This document shows positions 1-6,505 of a DNA stretch of 9,659 bases, one piece after another. The DNA comes from Clostridia bacterium. Its GTDB lineage: Bacteria; Bacillota; Clostridia; RGIG6154. The notes below the pieces were generated by a model, which was not told the origin of the DNA, did no database searches, and worked only from the letters and a program-made list of their open reading frames with translations. The stretch spans positions 1 to 9,659 of the forward strand of contig JAFWXG010000147.1 in the NCBI GenBank assembly GCA_017523005.1, in the 5' to 3' direction. The number at the start of each line of letters is the position of its first letter. Position 1 is the first letter of the stretch. Position numbers and translations under genes: made by a program.

Positions 1-2
1 GT

Positions 3-128
3 GATGAACAGCATTCCGCTTTTGTACCGAAAGACTATATTGCGAAGAGTGACGACCGCTTTGTGTTTGACCGCCATCTTAACGCAGCGGTCGACGTCCC
101 ACCGACGGGTAATAATGCTTTAGGTTGA
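3..128 (+). other. Partial open frame of unknown identity at the left edge (possible foreign or chimeric sequence)
   Basis: A plus-strand frame is open from the edge to a TGA at 126-128 and would encode the last 41 residues of a protein, including the stretch DYIAKSDDRFVFDRHLN. I do not recognise the family. From about position 99 onward this frame is simply antisense to the well-conserved nucleotidyltransferase start on the minus strand, so only roughly positions 3-98 could be genuine coding sequence. The first 100 bases are about 51% GC, against roughly 40% for the next 80 bases. The complementary minus strand is also open over the same stretch in one frame, so the coding strand is uncertain. 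It may be the end of an unrelated gene joined here by recombination or by an assembly or cloning artefact. Confidence 0.3.
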
Positions 129-187
129 TTTTCAGTTAAAGGATACAATCTTGTTGCATATCCGGCCGCGAGAATAATACCTTTCAT
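35..187 (-). pseudogene. Sugar-phosphate nucleotidyltransferase, N-terminal fragment only (truncated)
   Basis: The frame starts with ATG at 187, overlapping the vanZ-like stop codon as ATGA, so the start is well supported by translational coupling. The first 30 residues contain the classic NTP_transferase start: GIILAAGYATRLYPLT followed by PKALLPVGG. This is the nucleotide-binding G-x-G-T/A-R-L loop and the conserved P-K lysine segment found in sugar-phosphate nucleotidylyltransferases such as glucose-1-phosphate thymidylyl- and uridylyltransferases and LicC-like cytidylyltransferases. Family members are about 230-300 residues. Here the homology ends at residue ~30 (near position 98) and the frame hits TAG at 37-35 after 50 residues. 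Neither other minus frame restores a family-like continuation: one has an early stop, the other is open but unlike the family. A simple frameshift therefore does not explain it. The remainder has been replaced, biologically or by misassembly. The substrate cannot be assigned. Confidence 0.7.
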
Positions 188-645
188 CCTATCTTCCTCC
201 ATATCTTCTGGACTGCAAAATAAATTAAAAATCCACAGGCACTTCCTGCAAAATCTACTAAAATGTCTTCAAATTCAAATGATCTTCCTGGCGAAAATGT
301 TTGATGAAATTCGTCAACAAAGGCGTACAAAACGCAAAAAGAAAGTACTGCAAAAAGACGCGGAAAATCCTCAACATTCCGCAAGACCAAAGCAGTCAAA
401 ACTCCAAGCACTAAAAACAGCATAAAATGTGCAATACTTCTTGCAACCGGCTCTGCTTTTTTGACTTCTTCTTTGGTAACTTCCTTATCGCCGTTTATGA
501 CATCTAAAACCTGCTCAACTGTTTTGGTGCTGGTTTCTGTAGACTCTGTCGCCGACTGTGCTGAAAAATTAAAAATAACTACACAGTGAATAATAAGCAA
601 AACAATCGGCAAATATTTCAAAACACTTAAAAATTTTTCTCTCAT
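184..645 (-). CDS. VanZ-family integral membrane protein
   Basis: This 153-residue protein has the VanZ-like layout: a transmembrane segment at about residues 9-26, a polar loop, then three hydrophobic segments near 70-88, 96-111 and 128-147. Family signatures visible are FNFSAQS (25-31) after the first helix, R69-x3-H73 at the start of the second, DEFHQTFSPGR (111-121) and DILVDFAGS (127-135). VanZ-like proteins are widespread in Bacillota. The founding member gives low-level teicoplanin resistance, but most chromosomal copies have no proven function and nothing here suggests a van resistance cluster. The insertion at residues 32-68 is charged and predicted to be extracytoplasmic. The stop codon overlaps the start of the nucleotidyltransferase (ATGA), so the two were probably co-translated. 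No ribosome binding site precedes the ATG, and the promoter lies directly against it, pointing to a leaderless mRNA. Confidence 0.88.
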   Translation of the reverse strand: MREKFLSVLKYLPIVLLIIHCVVIFNFSAQSATESTETSTKTVEQVLDVINGDKEVTKEEVKKAEPVARSIAHFMLFLVLGVLTALVLRNVEDFPRLFAVLSFCVLYAFVDEFHQTFSPGRSFEFEDILVDFAGSACGFLIYFAVQKIWRKIG

Positions 646-652
646 ATATTTA

Positions 653-681
653 ATTGTAACATATATTTACAGAAATTTCAA
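653..681 (-). promoter_or_regulatory. Extended -10 sigma-A promoter of the vanZ-like gene
   Basis: On the minus strand, TTGAAA (681-676) and TACAAT (658-653) are separated by exactly 17 bp, and a TG dinucleotide in the extended -10 position (TGT directly before TACAAT) strengthens the match. Only 7 bp separate the -10 box from the ATG at 645, so the predicted transcription start falls at or next to the A of the start codon. The match is by eye; the start site has not been mapped. Confidence 0.7.
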
Positions 682-690
682 CTATTTCCG

Positions 691-728
691 AAAAATTAAG
701 CGTCTGCCACCGCAGACGCTTAATTTTT
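691..728 (-). terminator. Rho-independent terminator after mrp (symmetric hairpin)
   Basis: A perfect 17-bp inverted repeat (691-707 with 712-728) encloses a 4-base loop. The GC-rich core is AAGCGTCTGC paired with GCAGACGCTT. Both ends carry A/T runs, so on the minus strand the hairpin is followed by TTAATTTTT, as expected of an intrinsic terminator. The mrp stop codon at 729-727 lies at the hairpin foot. It separates mrp from the vanZ promoter, whose -35 box lies 9 bp beyond. Being symmetric, it could also stop antisense transcription from the left, but no plus-strand gene is evident there. Confidence 0.9.
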
Positions 729-1557
729 ATTTTAATTTTTGTTCGATAGCATCAGATAATTCTTCAAGCCAATCTCCGTTGCAAAGCTCAATCATACCCT
801 TATCACAGGCAGCTGCTACTTTTGGGTCAATCGGAATTCTTGCAATATTATCAATACCAAATGATTTTGCAACTTCTTCCAAATGACTTTCTCCGTAAAT
901 TGAATGTCTTTTTCCGCAATCTGGGCACTCAAAATATGACATATTCTCAACAAGTCCCAAAACAGGAATATCCATCATTTTCGCCATGTTTACTGCTTTT
1001 TCAACAATCATGGTTACAAGCTCCTGAGGAGATGTAACAACTACAATTCCGTCTACAGGGATAGATTGGAATACTGTAAGCGGAACATCGCCTGTTCCGG
1101 GTGGCATATCTACAAACATATAGTCGACATCTGTCCATATAACATCTGTCCAGAACTGCTTAACAACTCCGCCTATAACAGGACCACGCCACACAACAGG
1201 GTCAGATTCATTTTCAAGCAATAAATTAAGCGACATTACATCAATGCCTGTTTTGGTTTTAACAGGCAAAAGTGCCGTTTCTGTTCCTTCCGCCTTTTCT
1301 TTCAAGCCAAAAGCTTTAGGGATTGACGGACCTGTGATATCAGCATCAAGTATTGCTGAATGCAAGCCTTTTCTCTGCATTGAAATTGAAAGTAATGAGG
1401 TAATTAAGGATTTACCTACACCACCTTTACCGCTTACAACACCAATTACTTTTTTTATACTGCTCAATTCGTTTGGTTTTTCTAAAAAACTTTCTTTAGT
1501 TCTTTCTCCGCAATTAGCAGAGCAGGTTTCACAATTATGTGTACATTCTTCACTCAT
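727..1557 (-). CDS. mrp: Mrp/NBP35-family iron-sulfur cluster carrier P-loop ATPase
   Basis: This is a cytoplasmic ATPase of the Mrp/ApbC/NBP35 group, which binds and passes [4Fe-4S] clusters to apoproteins. In the 276-residue product the deviant Walker A GKGGVGKS lies at 43-50, the second conserved box DADITGPS at 71-78, PPGTGD at 152-157, and the cluster-ligand pair CPDC at 211-214 (family C-x2-C). The N terminus adds a Cys-rich segment, C5-x3-C9-x2-C12-x3-C16, as in many clostridial Mrp proteins and possibly another metal site. I chose ATG 1557 because AAAGGA (1572-1567) sits 9 bp upstream; the in-frame TTG at 1578 has no ribosome binding site. The gene is transcribed from its own promoter and ends in a strong hairpin, so it can be expressed apart from the upstream operon. 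Target proteins are unknown. Confidence 0.93.
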   Translation of the reverse strand: MSEECTHNCETCSANCGERTKESFLEKPNELSSIKKVIGVVSGKGGVGKSLITSLLSISMQRKGLHSAILDADITGPSIPKAFGLKEKAEGTETALLPVKTKTGIDVMSLNLLLENESDPVVWRGPVIGGVVKQFWTDVIWTDVDYMFVDMPPGTGDVPLTVFQSIPVDGIVVVTSPQELVTMIVEKAVNMAKMMDIPVLGLVENMSYFECPDCGKRHSIYGESHLEEVAKSFGIDNIARIPIDPKVAAACDKGMIELCNGDWLEELSDAIEQKLK

Positions 1558-1591
1558 AGCTAACCGTCCTTTCTTCAAAAAGATATTATAA

Positions 1592-1620
1592 ATTTTATCA
1601 CGCTTTTATAAAAAAGTCAA
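1592..1620 (-). promoter_or_regulatory. Sigma-A promoter of mrp
   Basis: On the minus strand TTGACT (1620-1615) and TAAAAT (1597-1592) are 17 bp apart, with TGA immediately before the -10 box giving an extended -10. The -35 box overlaps the TGA stop codon of the MATE gene (1619-1617). The predicted start is near 1585, giving an untranslated leader of roughly 27 bases. A consensus TATAAT lies just downstream (1590-1585) but lacks a -35 box at the right distance. Confidence 0.65.
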
Positions 1621-3005
1621 TGTTTGTCTACCAGATTATTAAGCCATGCACCCTGTTTTAGCATATACAAACCAATACACATTTTAATAAGCTCTAATGC
1701 CTGAACCAATGCAAATACTGTCACTATCGGAAGTTTTGTCAAGCATACCAAAGCATAAGCTACAGGAATACTTACGCACCAAACAAACCCGCTGTCTACA
1801 ATAAATGTAATAAATGTTTTTCCGCCTGACCTTAACGAAAAATATGCAGAATGTGCAAATGCGCTGACAGGCATCATAACGGCACTTACAATTAAAAACG
1901 AGCAGGCAAGCTCTTTAACTTTGTCTGTAGTATTATAAATTTGAGGTATCATCGGTGCTAATATTGCCATAATTACGCCAACAAATGCACAAGCGACTAC
2001 AGTGGTAAAAATTAACCTTGAATCCTCTTCTTTTGCTTTTTCTATCTGTCCTGCTCCCAAAAGCTGACCTACAATAATACCTATAGCATTACCTGTTGCA
2101 AGGAATACACAGTTGAAAAGGTTTGAAATAGTTGAGCTTATATTCATGGCAGAAACAGTTTCAATTCCTCTTATCGAATAGGCTTGCAGAAGTGTTGTCA
2201 TGCCAATAGACCAAAAAGCCTCATTAAGAACAAGCGGGACGCCTTTTTTCACAATACTTTTTACTAATGGCATAGGCACTTTAAAGCTTTTATACGCATC
2301 TTGAATAAAAGGATTTTTTGCTTTATTTATATGTGTCCAGCCTACAATAATAGCTGTTTCTACATACCTTGCCGTAACAGTTGCAATAGCCGCACCCTCT
2401 ACTCCTAATTTCGGTGCACCAAACTTGCCGAAAATAAGTATATAGTTTAGTCCGGTGTTTACTAAAACCGCAACAACGCTTGCTTTCATAGGAAGTCCTG
2501 TTTCGCCTGTTGACCTCAATGTGTCTGAATATGCTTGCATTAGAGAAAAGGCAGGGAGTCCGATTAAAGCAATATTTAAGTATTTTTTGGCATATTCCAT
2601 AGTTAGTACTAAATCGATGTTTTCTTCCCCTGTATGTATAAAGAGGCTGATAAGGAATTCGCCTTTAAAAATCAAAAGAATAATTGCTCCAACTGTAATT
2701 ATCAATGTTGATATTATTTTCATGCGAAAGGTGTCCCGTACACCTTTGTGGTCGCTTTTTCCGAAAAATTGTGCAGTAAAAATTCCCGCACCAGATACTG
2801 CACCGAAAATACATAGATTATACACAAACACAAGCTGATTTACAATGGCAACACCTGTCATTTGCTCAGTGCCTACAAGTCCAACCATCACATTGTCTAA
2901 AAGACTTACAAAGTTTGTGATAACATTTTGTATTAGTATTGGGATAGTTATGAGCAAAACTCGTCTGTAAAAAGCTTTATCTCCAATTAAATAGTTTAGT
3001 TTCAT
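1617..3005 (-). CDS. MATE-family multidrug/Na+ (or H+) antiporter
   Basis: A 462-residue, highly hydrophobic protein with about twelve predicted membrane segments, the size and layout of MATE (NorM/DinF-like) efflux carriers. Recognisable family features are the first helix with DNVMVGLVG (37-45), the loop AQFFGKSDHKGVR (78-90), RSTGETGLPM (164-173) and LGVEGAAIATVTARYVE (200-216), followed by a second half that repeats the fold. Such proteins export cationic drugs, dyes or metabolites in exchange for Na+ or H+; the substrate here is not readable from sequence. GGAGG lies 4 bp upstream of the ATG, and only 14 bp separate it from the tsaD stop, so it is probably the last gene of the t6A operon. 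No terminator is visible after it, so some transcripts may continue into mrp. Confidence 0.9.
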   Translation of the reverse strand: MKLNYLIGDKAFYRRVLLITIPILIQNVITNFVSLLDNVMVGLVGTEQMTGVAIVNQLVFVYNLCIFGAVSGAGIFTAQFFGKSDHKGVRDTFRMKIISTLIITVGAIILLIFKGEFLISLFIHTGEENIDLVLTMEYAKKYLNIALIGLPAFSLMQAYSDTLRSTGETGLPMKASVVAVLVNTGLNYILIFGKFGAPKLGVEGAAIATVTARYVETAIIVGWTHINKAKNPFIQDAYKSFKVPMPLVKSIVKKGVPLVLNEAFWSIGMTTLLQAYSIRGIETVSAMNISSTISNLFNCVFLATGNAIGIIVGQLLGAGQIEKAKEEDSRLIFTTVVACAFVGVIMAILAPMIPQIYNTTDKVKELACSFLIVSAVMMPVSAFAHSAYFSLRSGGKTFITFIVDSGFVWCVSIPVAYALVCLTKLPIVTVFALVQALELIKMCIGLYMLKQGAWLNNLVDKH

Positions 3006-3019
3006 AAATCCTCCGGTTT

Positions 3020-4081
3020 TTATGCGTCATTTTTTGCTGAGAGCCATTTATTTTTTCCTTTTTCAAGCAAATCTGCCTGCGTGAAATTGATAGGAAGATA
3101 CGCCTTTGCGTTTAAGCTTAAGTCTGAAAATTCTTCTCTTACATAATAATGATAAGCTGCAGCACCAATCATAGCTGCATTATCTGTACAAAATATTGGG
3201 TCGGGCCTGAAAAACTCCATATTATTCTTTTGTGCTAATCTTTGAAATTCCTCTCGAAGTGCACTGTTTGAAGCAACACCGCCCGCAAGCGCAACTTTCT
3301 TTACTCCCGACTGCTTTGCCGCCTTAAAGGTGTTTTCTGAAAGAAGTTCCACAACTGTTTTCTGAAAGCTTGCAGCTAAATCGTTTTTGTTTACTTCTTC
3401 GCCCTTTTGTTCTGCGTTATGCACATAATTTATAACAGCTGTTTTAATTCCGCTGAATGAAAAATCTAAAGTCCCGTCATTAAAATCAGGTTTTTTAAAG
3501 GGAATACAAGGGGTTCCGTTTCTTGCAGCTTTGTCCACATTAGGACCGCCCGGATACCCTAATCCAAGCACGCGTGCTACTTTGTCAAACGCTTCTCCTG
3601 CCGCATCATCTCTTGTTTTACCTAAAATTTCATAGTTTCTGTAGTCTGATACCTTAATAATATGACTATGACCGCCCGACGCAACAAGACATACAAATGG
3701 CGGAGTAAGTCCGTTTAAATAGTTTGCACAAATGTGCCCCTCAATGTGATGCACGCCTATGAGAGGTTTATTTGATGCGTATGCTAACGCCTTTGCATAA
3801 GACAGACCTACAAGCAACGAGCCAATAAGTCCGGGTGCAAAGGTAACCGCTACAGCATCAATGTCTTCTAAAGCGGTATGTGCTTCCTTTAATGCCTCGT
3901 CCACCACCTTGTCAATGCATTCAATATGCAATCTTGACGCAACTTCAGGTACAACACCGCCGTATTTGCTATGTAAGTCTGCCTGAGAAAATATTATATT
4001 TGACAATACAGTAGTGCCGTCAGCTACAACAGCCGCAGCAGTTTCATCGCAAGAACTTTCGATTGCCAGAATTTTAACCAT
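3020..4081 (-). CDS. tsaD: tRNA N6-adenosine threonylcarbamoyltransferase TsaD
   Basis: Catalytic subunit of t6A synthesis: it transfers the threonylcarbamoyl group from threonylcarbamoyl-AMP to A37 of ANN-decoding tRNAs, working with TsaB and TsaE in the cytoplasm. The 353-residue length is normal for the Kae1/TsaD/Gcp family. Visible motifs in order are ESSCDETA (8-15), the metal-binding H112-x3-H116 in HHIEGH, SGGHSH (135-140), DDAAGEAFDKVAR (158-170), FSFSGIKTAV (207-216), AGGVASN (266-272) and CTDNAAM (298-304), where D300 is the expected third metal ligand. All key residues appear intact. The start codon overlaps the end of rimI by 8 bp, indicating translational coupling. Its partners tsaB, tsaE and sua5 lie upstream in the same run. 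Confidence 0.97.
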   Translation of the reverse strand: MVKILAIESSCDETAAAVVADGTTVLSNIIFSQADLHSKYGGVVPEVASRLHIECIDKVVDEALKEAHTALEDIDAVAVTFAPGLIGSLLVGLSYAKALAYASNKPLIGVHHIEGHICANYLNGLTPPFVCLVASGGHSHIIKVSDYRNYEILGKTRDDAAGEAFDKVARVLGLGYPGGPNVDKAARNGTPCIPFKKPDFNDGTLDFSFSGIKTAVINYVHNAEQKGEEVNKNDLAASFQKTVVELLSENTFKAAKQSGVKKVALAGGVASNSALREEFQRLAQKNNMEFFRPDPIFCTDNAAMIGAAAYHYYVREEFSDLSLNAKAYLPINFTQADLLEKGKNKWLSAKNDA

Positions 4082-4532
4082 TTATTTCATTTCCTTTCGG
4101 TTTAACCGCTAAGTCCATAAGCAAAGCATCTTCTGTTCCGCCGTAATATTTAGGCCGAACCCCAACTTCAACAAATCCTAATTTTTTATAAAGAGAAATA
4201 GCAGATACATTTCCGCTCCTTACTTCAAGCTGAATAGTTTCTGTTCCCATTTCTACACATTCATCATACACATATTGCATAAGTGCCTTGGCTACGCCCT
4301 GGCGCCGTGCATTTTTGTGTACTGCCAGAAAAGTTATTTGTATCTCGTAAAACGACCACCAGTATCCGACATAGCCTATGGCTTTTCCGTCATCGTTTTC
4401 CGCTACATAATAACGGGCGATTCCGTTACTTAACTCTGTTTTAAAAGAGTCTTTAGTCCATGGTGCGTTTGACATCAAATCTATTTCTGCCAAGTCTTCT
4501 AAATGCTTTTCTTCTAACTTTACAATTTTCAT
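4074..4532 (-). CDS. rimI: RimI-type GNAT N-acetyltransferase
   Basis: A 152-residue GNAT-fold acetyltransferase. The acetyl-CoA pyrophosphate loop is RRQGVA (76-81), preceded by FLAVHKNAR (68-76) and followed by LEVRSGNVSAISLYKKLGF (102-120), the typical RimI signature with Glu103, Asn108 and Tyr115. In enterobacteria RimI acetylates the N terminus of ribosomal protein S18, but homologues may have other targets, so the substrate is inferred. RimI is commonly encoded next to tsaB and tsaD in Bacillota, as here. It overlaps sua5 by ATGA at its start and tsaD by 8 bp at its end, so its translation is coupled on both sides. Confidence 0.9.
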   Translation of the reverse strand: MKIVKLEEKHLEDLAEIDLMSNAPWTKDSFKTELSNGIARYYVAENDDGKAIGYVGYWWSFYEIQITFLAVHKNARRQGVAKALMQYVYDECVEMGTETIQLEVRSGNVSAISLYKKLGFVEVGVRPKYYGGTEDALLMDLAVKPKGNEING

Positions 4533-5551
4533 AAATTTATTACCTTACCACCCGCAGCTTTAAGCAAACGGTTATAAAGAGCAAACCCCACTCCCCTTTT
4601 ATCAGGCATTACTGCAAATATTTTTTCTATGCCTAAGGTATCAAATGTCCTGAGGTGTGAAAACAACTTTGCACAACCTTCTTCAGGTCTGTTGATATTT
4701 CCCAGGGAATATATGTTTTTATGCTTTATCTTATATTGAGTAAATGTAAGCACTGCACTCTTTTCTGTTAAATGCTTATCAATGTATTGCTGTATATCTA
4801 AAAGTTCTCCGCTCAGGATTTGTATTTCACCTTTTGGAGCATAATGCTTATATTTCATACCGGGACTTCTCGGTGCTACTATTTCTCCTTGTTCTGCTAC
4901 CAAATGCTGGTCATATTGAGTATCAGGGAACAAATCTGATATATCCTCAAATGTAATTTTCCCAGGTCTTAAAATTATAGGGTAATCCCCCGTAACATCC
5001 ACAACAGTAGACTCCACACCGATATCACAGCTTCCGCCATCTAAAATCCACGGAATTTTTCCGTCCATATCCTCAAGCACATGAAGTGCTTCTGTAGGAG
5101 ATGGTCTTCCTGAAATATTTGCACTCGGTGCAGCAATAGGTGTATCTGCTGCAGTAATCAGTTTTTGTGCTAATTCGTGTGCAGGAAAACGAACTGCTAC
5201 GGTATCTAATCCACGCGAAATCGAATCTGAAACCAATTCCGTTTTTTTAAGAACCAATGTGAGAGGCCCGGGCCAGAACACATTCATTAAAACTTTTGCA
5301 ACAGGTGAAATGTCCTTAGCTATAAGTTTGAGCATTTCCAAATTACTGATATGCAGGATAAGTGGATTATCCGCAGGGCGTCCTTTGGCAAGATAAACAG
5401 AATTAACTGCATCGTCATCCAAACCATTTGCACCAAGACCATAAACAGTTTCAGTCGGAAACGCAACTAAACCGCCGTTTTTAATTGTTTCGGCGGCTTG
5501 TCTTATAATTTCATCTGTAACATCAGCTTTTTTAACAAAAATTGTTTTCAT
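4529..5551 (-). CDS. sua5: Threonylcarbamoyl-AMP synthase, Sua5/YwlC type
   Basis: Makes threonylcarbamoyl-AMP from threonine, bicarbonate and ATP, the first step of t6A formation. The 340-residue length marks it as the long two-domain Sua5/YwlC form rather than the short TsaC form. The YrdC-like catalytic domain (about 10-200) shows PTETVYGLG (32-40), KGRPADNPL (56-64), RFPAH (121-125), SANISG (143-148), GVESTVVD (178-185) and RPG (195-197). The linker SPGMKYKHYAPKG (229-241) leads into the C-terminal Sua5 domain (about 242-340). The start lies 2 bp after the deaminase stop with only a weak AAAGG upstream, so it probably relies on coupling to the preceding gene. Confidence 0.95.
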   Translation of the reverse strand: MKTIFVKKADVTDEIIRQAAETIKNGGLVAFPTETVYGLGANGLDDDAVNSVYLAKGRPADNPLILHISNLEMLKLIAKDISPVAKVLMNVFWPGPLTLVLKKTELVSDSISRGLDTVAVRFPAHELAQKLITAADTPIAAPSANISGRPSPTEALHVLEDMDGKIPWILDGGSCDIGVESTVVDVTGDYPIILRPGKITFEDISDLFPDTQYDQHLVAEQGEIVAPRSPGMKYKHYAPKGEIQILSGELLDIQQYIDKHLTEKSAVLTFTQYKIKHKNIYSLGNINRPEEGCAKLFSHLRTFDTLGIEKIFAVMPDKRGVGFALYNRLLKAAGGKVINL

Positions 5552-5553
5552 TC

Positions 5554-6042
5554 TCAGTAACCTTTAATCATGTCTAAACTGTCATCATTTTCAATCCATT
5601 CGTTAACATCAACTACACGATAATTTGTTTTATCGTCGCGAATATACACATTCTTTATACCGGCATTTATTACCATTCTCTTGCACATAGAACAAGAACT
5701 GGTGTTAGCTACATATTCGCCTGTTGTTTTTTCTGTGCCGACAAGATAAAGGTCTGCACCTATCATATCACGGCGGGATGCACTTATAATACAGTTTGCC
5801 TCTGCATGAACAGAGCGGCACATTTCATAGCGTGTTCCCCTTGGAATTTGCAATTTTTCACGGATACAAACGCCATTATCAAGGCAATTTACTCTGCCTC
5901 GAGGTGCGCCTGTATATCCTGTTGATATTATTTCGTCGTTTTTAACGATAATAGCACCGAAATTACGGCGCAGACAAGTTCCGCGTTCCGAAACTGTTTC
6001 AGCTATATCTAAGTAGTAATTAACTTTATCAGTTCTGTTCAT
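5554..6042 (-). CDS. Deoxycytidylate (dCMP) deaminase, ComEB-like
   Basis: A 162-residue zinc-dependent deaminase of the dCMP/ComEB family, expected to convert dCMP to dUMP and so feed thymidylate synthesis. The catalytic H79-A80-E81 motif and the zinc pair C117-x2-C120 are present. The start of the family's GYTGAPRG segment (42-49) and additional Cys residues (53, 59, 75) fit the known second structural zinc site. The residue before C117 is Ser rather than the Pro of the usual PCxxC signature, a mild deviation. AAGGAG (6059-6054) lies 11 bp before the ATG and overlaps the rpiB stop codon. The gene is unlikely to serve DNA uptake despite the ComE operon name of its Bacillus homologue. Confidence 0.9.
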   Translation of the reverse strand: MNRTDKVNYYLDIAETVSERGTCLRRNFGAIIVKNDEIISTGYTGAPRGRVNCLDNGVCIREKLQIPRGTRYEMCRSVHAEANCIISASRRDMIGADLYLVGTEKTTGEYVANTSSCSMCKRMVINAGIKNVYIRDDKTNYRVVDVNEWIENDDSLDMIKGY

Positions 6043-6057
6043 CTTAAAAACTTCTCC

Positions 6058-6492
6058 TTACTTAAGTTTCATAATTTTATCAACTCTTGCCTGATGTCTT
6101 CCGCCTTCAAATGATGCGTTTACGAAGCTGTCAACAATGGTTTTGGCAAGGTCTACACCTAAAACTCTTCCGCCTAAAGTGATAATATTTGCGTTGTTAT
6201 GCTGTTTTGCTTTTTCAGCGCTGTATGGGTCTGAACAAAGTGCTGCACGGATTCCCTCTATTTTGTTTGCCGCAATAGAGATACCAATACCTGTTCCACA
6301 TACCAATACGCCAAACTCAAATTCGCCTTTTGCTACAGGACGGCATACTGCTTCAGCAATATCGGGATAATCTACAGAATCCGGGGTATGTGTACCAAAG
6401 TCCTGTACTTCAAAACCCTTTTGCTCTAAATGAGCCTTAATTTCATTTTTTAATTCAAAACCACCATGGTCACTGCCGATTGCAATTTTCAT
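6058..6492 (-). CDS. rpiB: Ribose-5-phosphate isomerase B
   Basis: A 144-residue RpiB/LacAB-family isomerase that interconverts ribose 5-phosphate and ribulose 5-phosphate in the cytoplasm. Visible signatures are IGSDHGG (5-11) with His9, VCGTGIGISIAANK (64-77) with the catalytic Cys65, HNNANIITLGGRVLG (98-112) and GGRHQARVDKI (130-140) with the phosphate-binding Arg132. Active-site Cys and phosphate-binding residues favour RpiB over the LacA/LacB galactose-6-phosphate isomerases, and no lac genes are nearby. AGAGG (6506-6502) sits 9 bp upstream of the ATG, touching the tsaB stop codon, and the gap to tsaB is 13 bp. In Bacillus and clostridia rpiB (ywlF) is often near sua5 (ywlC), as it is here. 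Confidence 0.93.
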   Translation of the reverse strand: MKIAIGSDHGGFELKNEIKAHLEQKGFEVQDFGTHTPDSVDYPDIAEAVCRPVAKGEFEFGVLVCGTGIGISIAANKIEGIRAALCSDPYSAEKAKQHNNANIITLGGRVLGVDLAKTIVDSFVNASFEGGRHQARVDKIMKLK

Positions 6493-6505
6493 ATATTTCT
6501 TCCTC

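Noticed and set aside
1..98. Simple frameshift in the nucleotidyltransferase
   Set aside because: Neither alternative minus frame continues the family pattern after PVGG; one has an early stop and the other is unlike nucleotidyltransferases.
184..645. Vancomycin or teicoplanin resistance gene
   Set aside because: Only the VanZ fold is present; there are no vanHAX, vanY or vanRS genes nearby, and VanZ-family proteins are widespread without a proven resistance role.
1558..1578. TTG start at 1578 for mrp (seven extra residues)
   Set aside because: No ribosome binding site precedes it, whereas AAAGGA lies 9 bp before the ATG at 1557.
2455..2838. Plus-strand open frames inside MATE, rpiB, mrp, tsaE and fhs (e.g. 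127 residues at 2455-2838)
   Set aside because: They lie entirely antisense to well-identified genes, have no ribosome binding sites or recognisable motifs, and show the composition expected of reverse-complement shadows.
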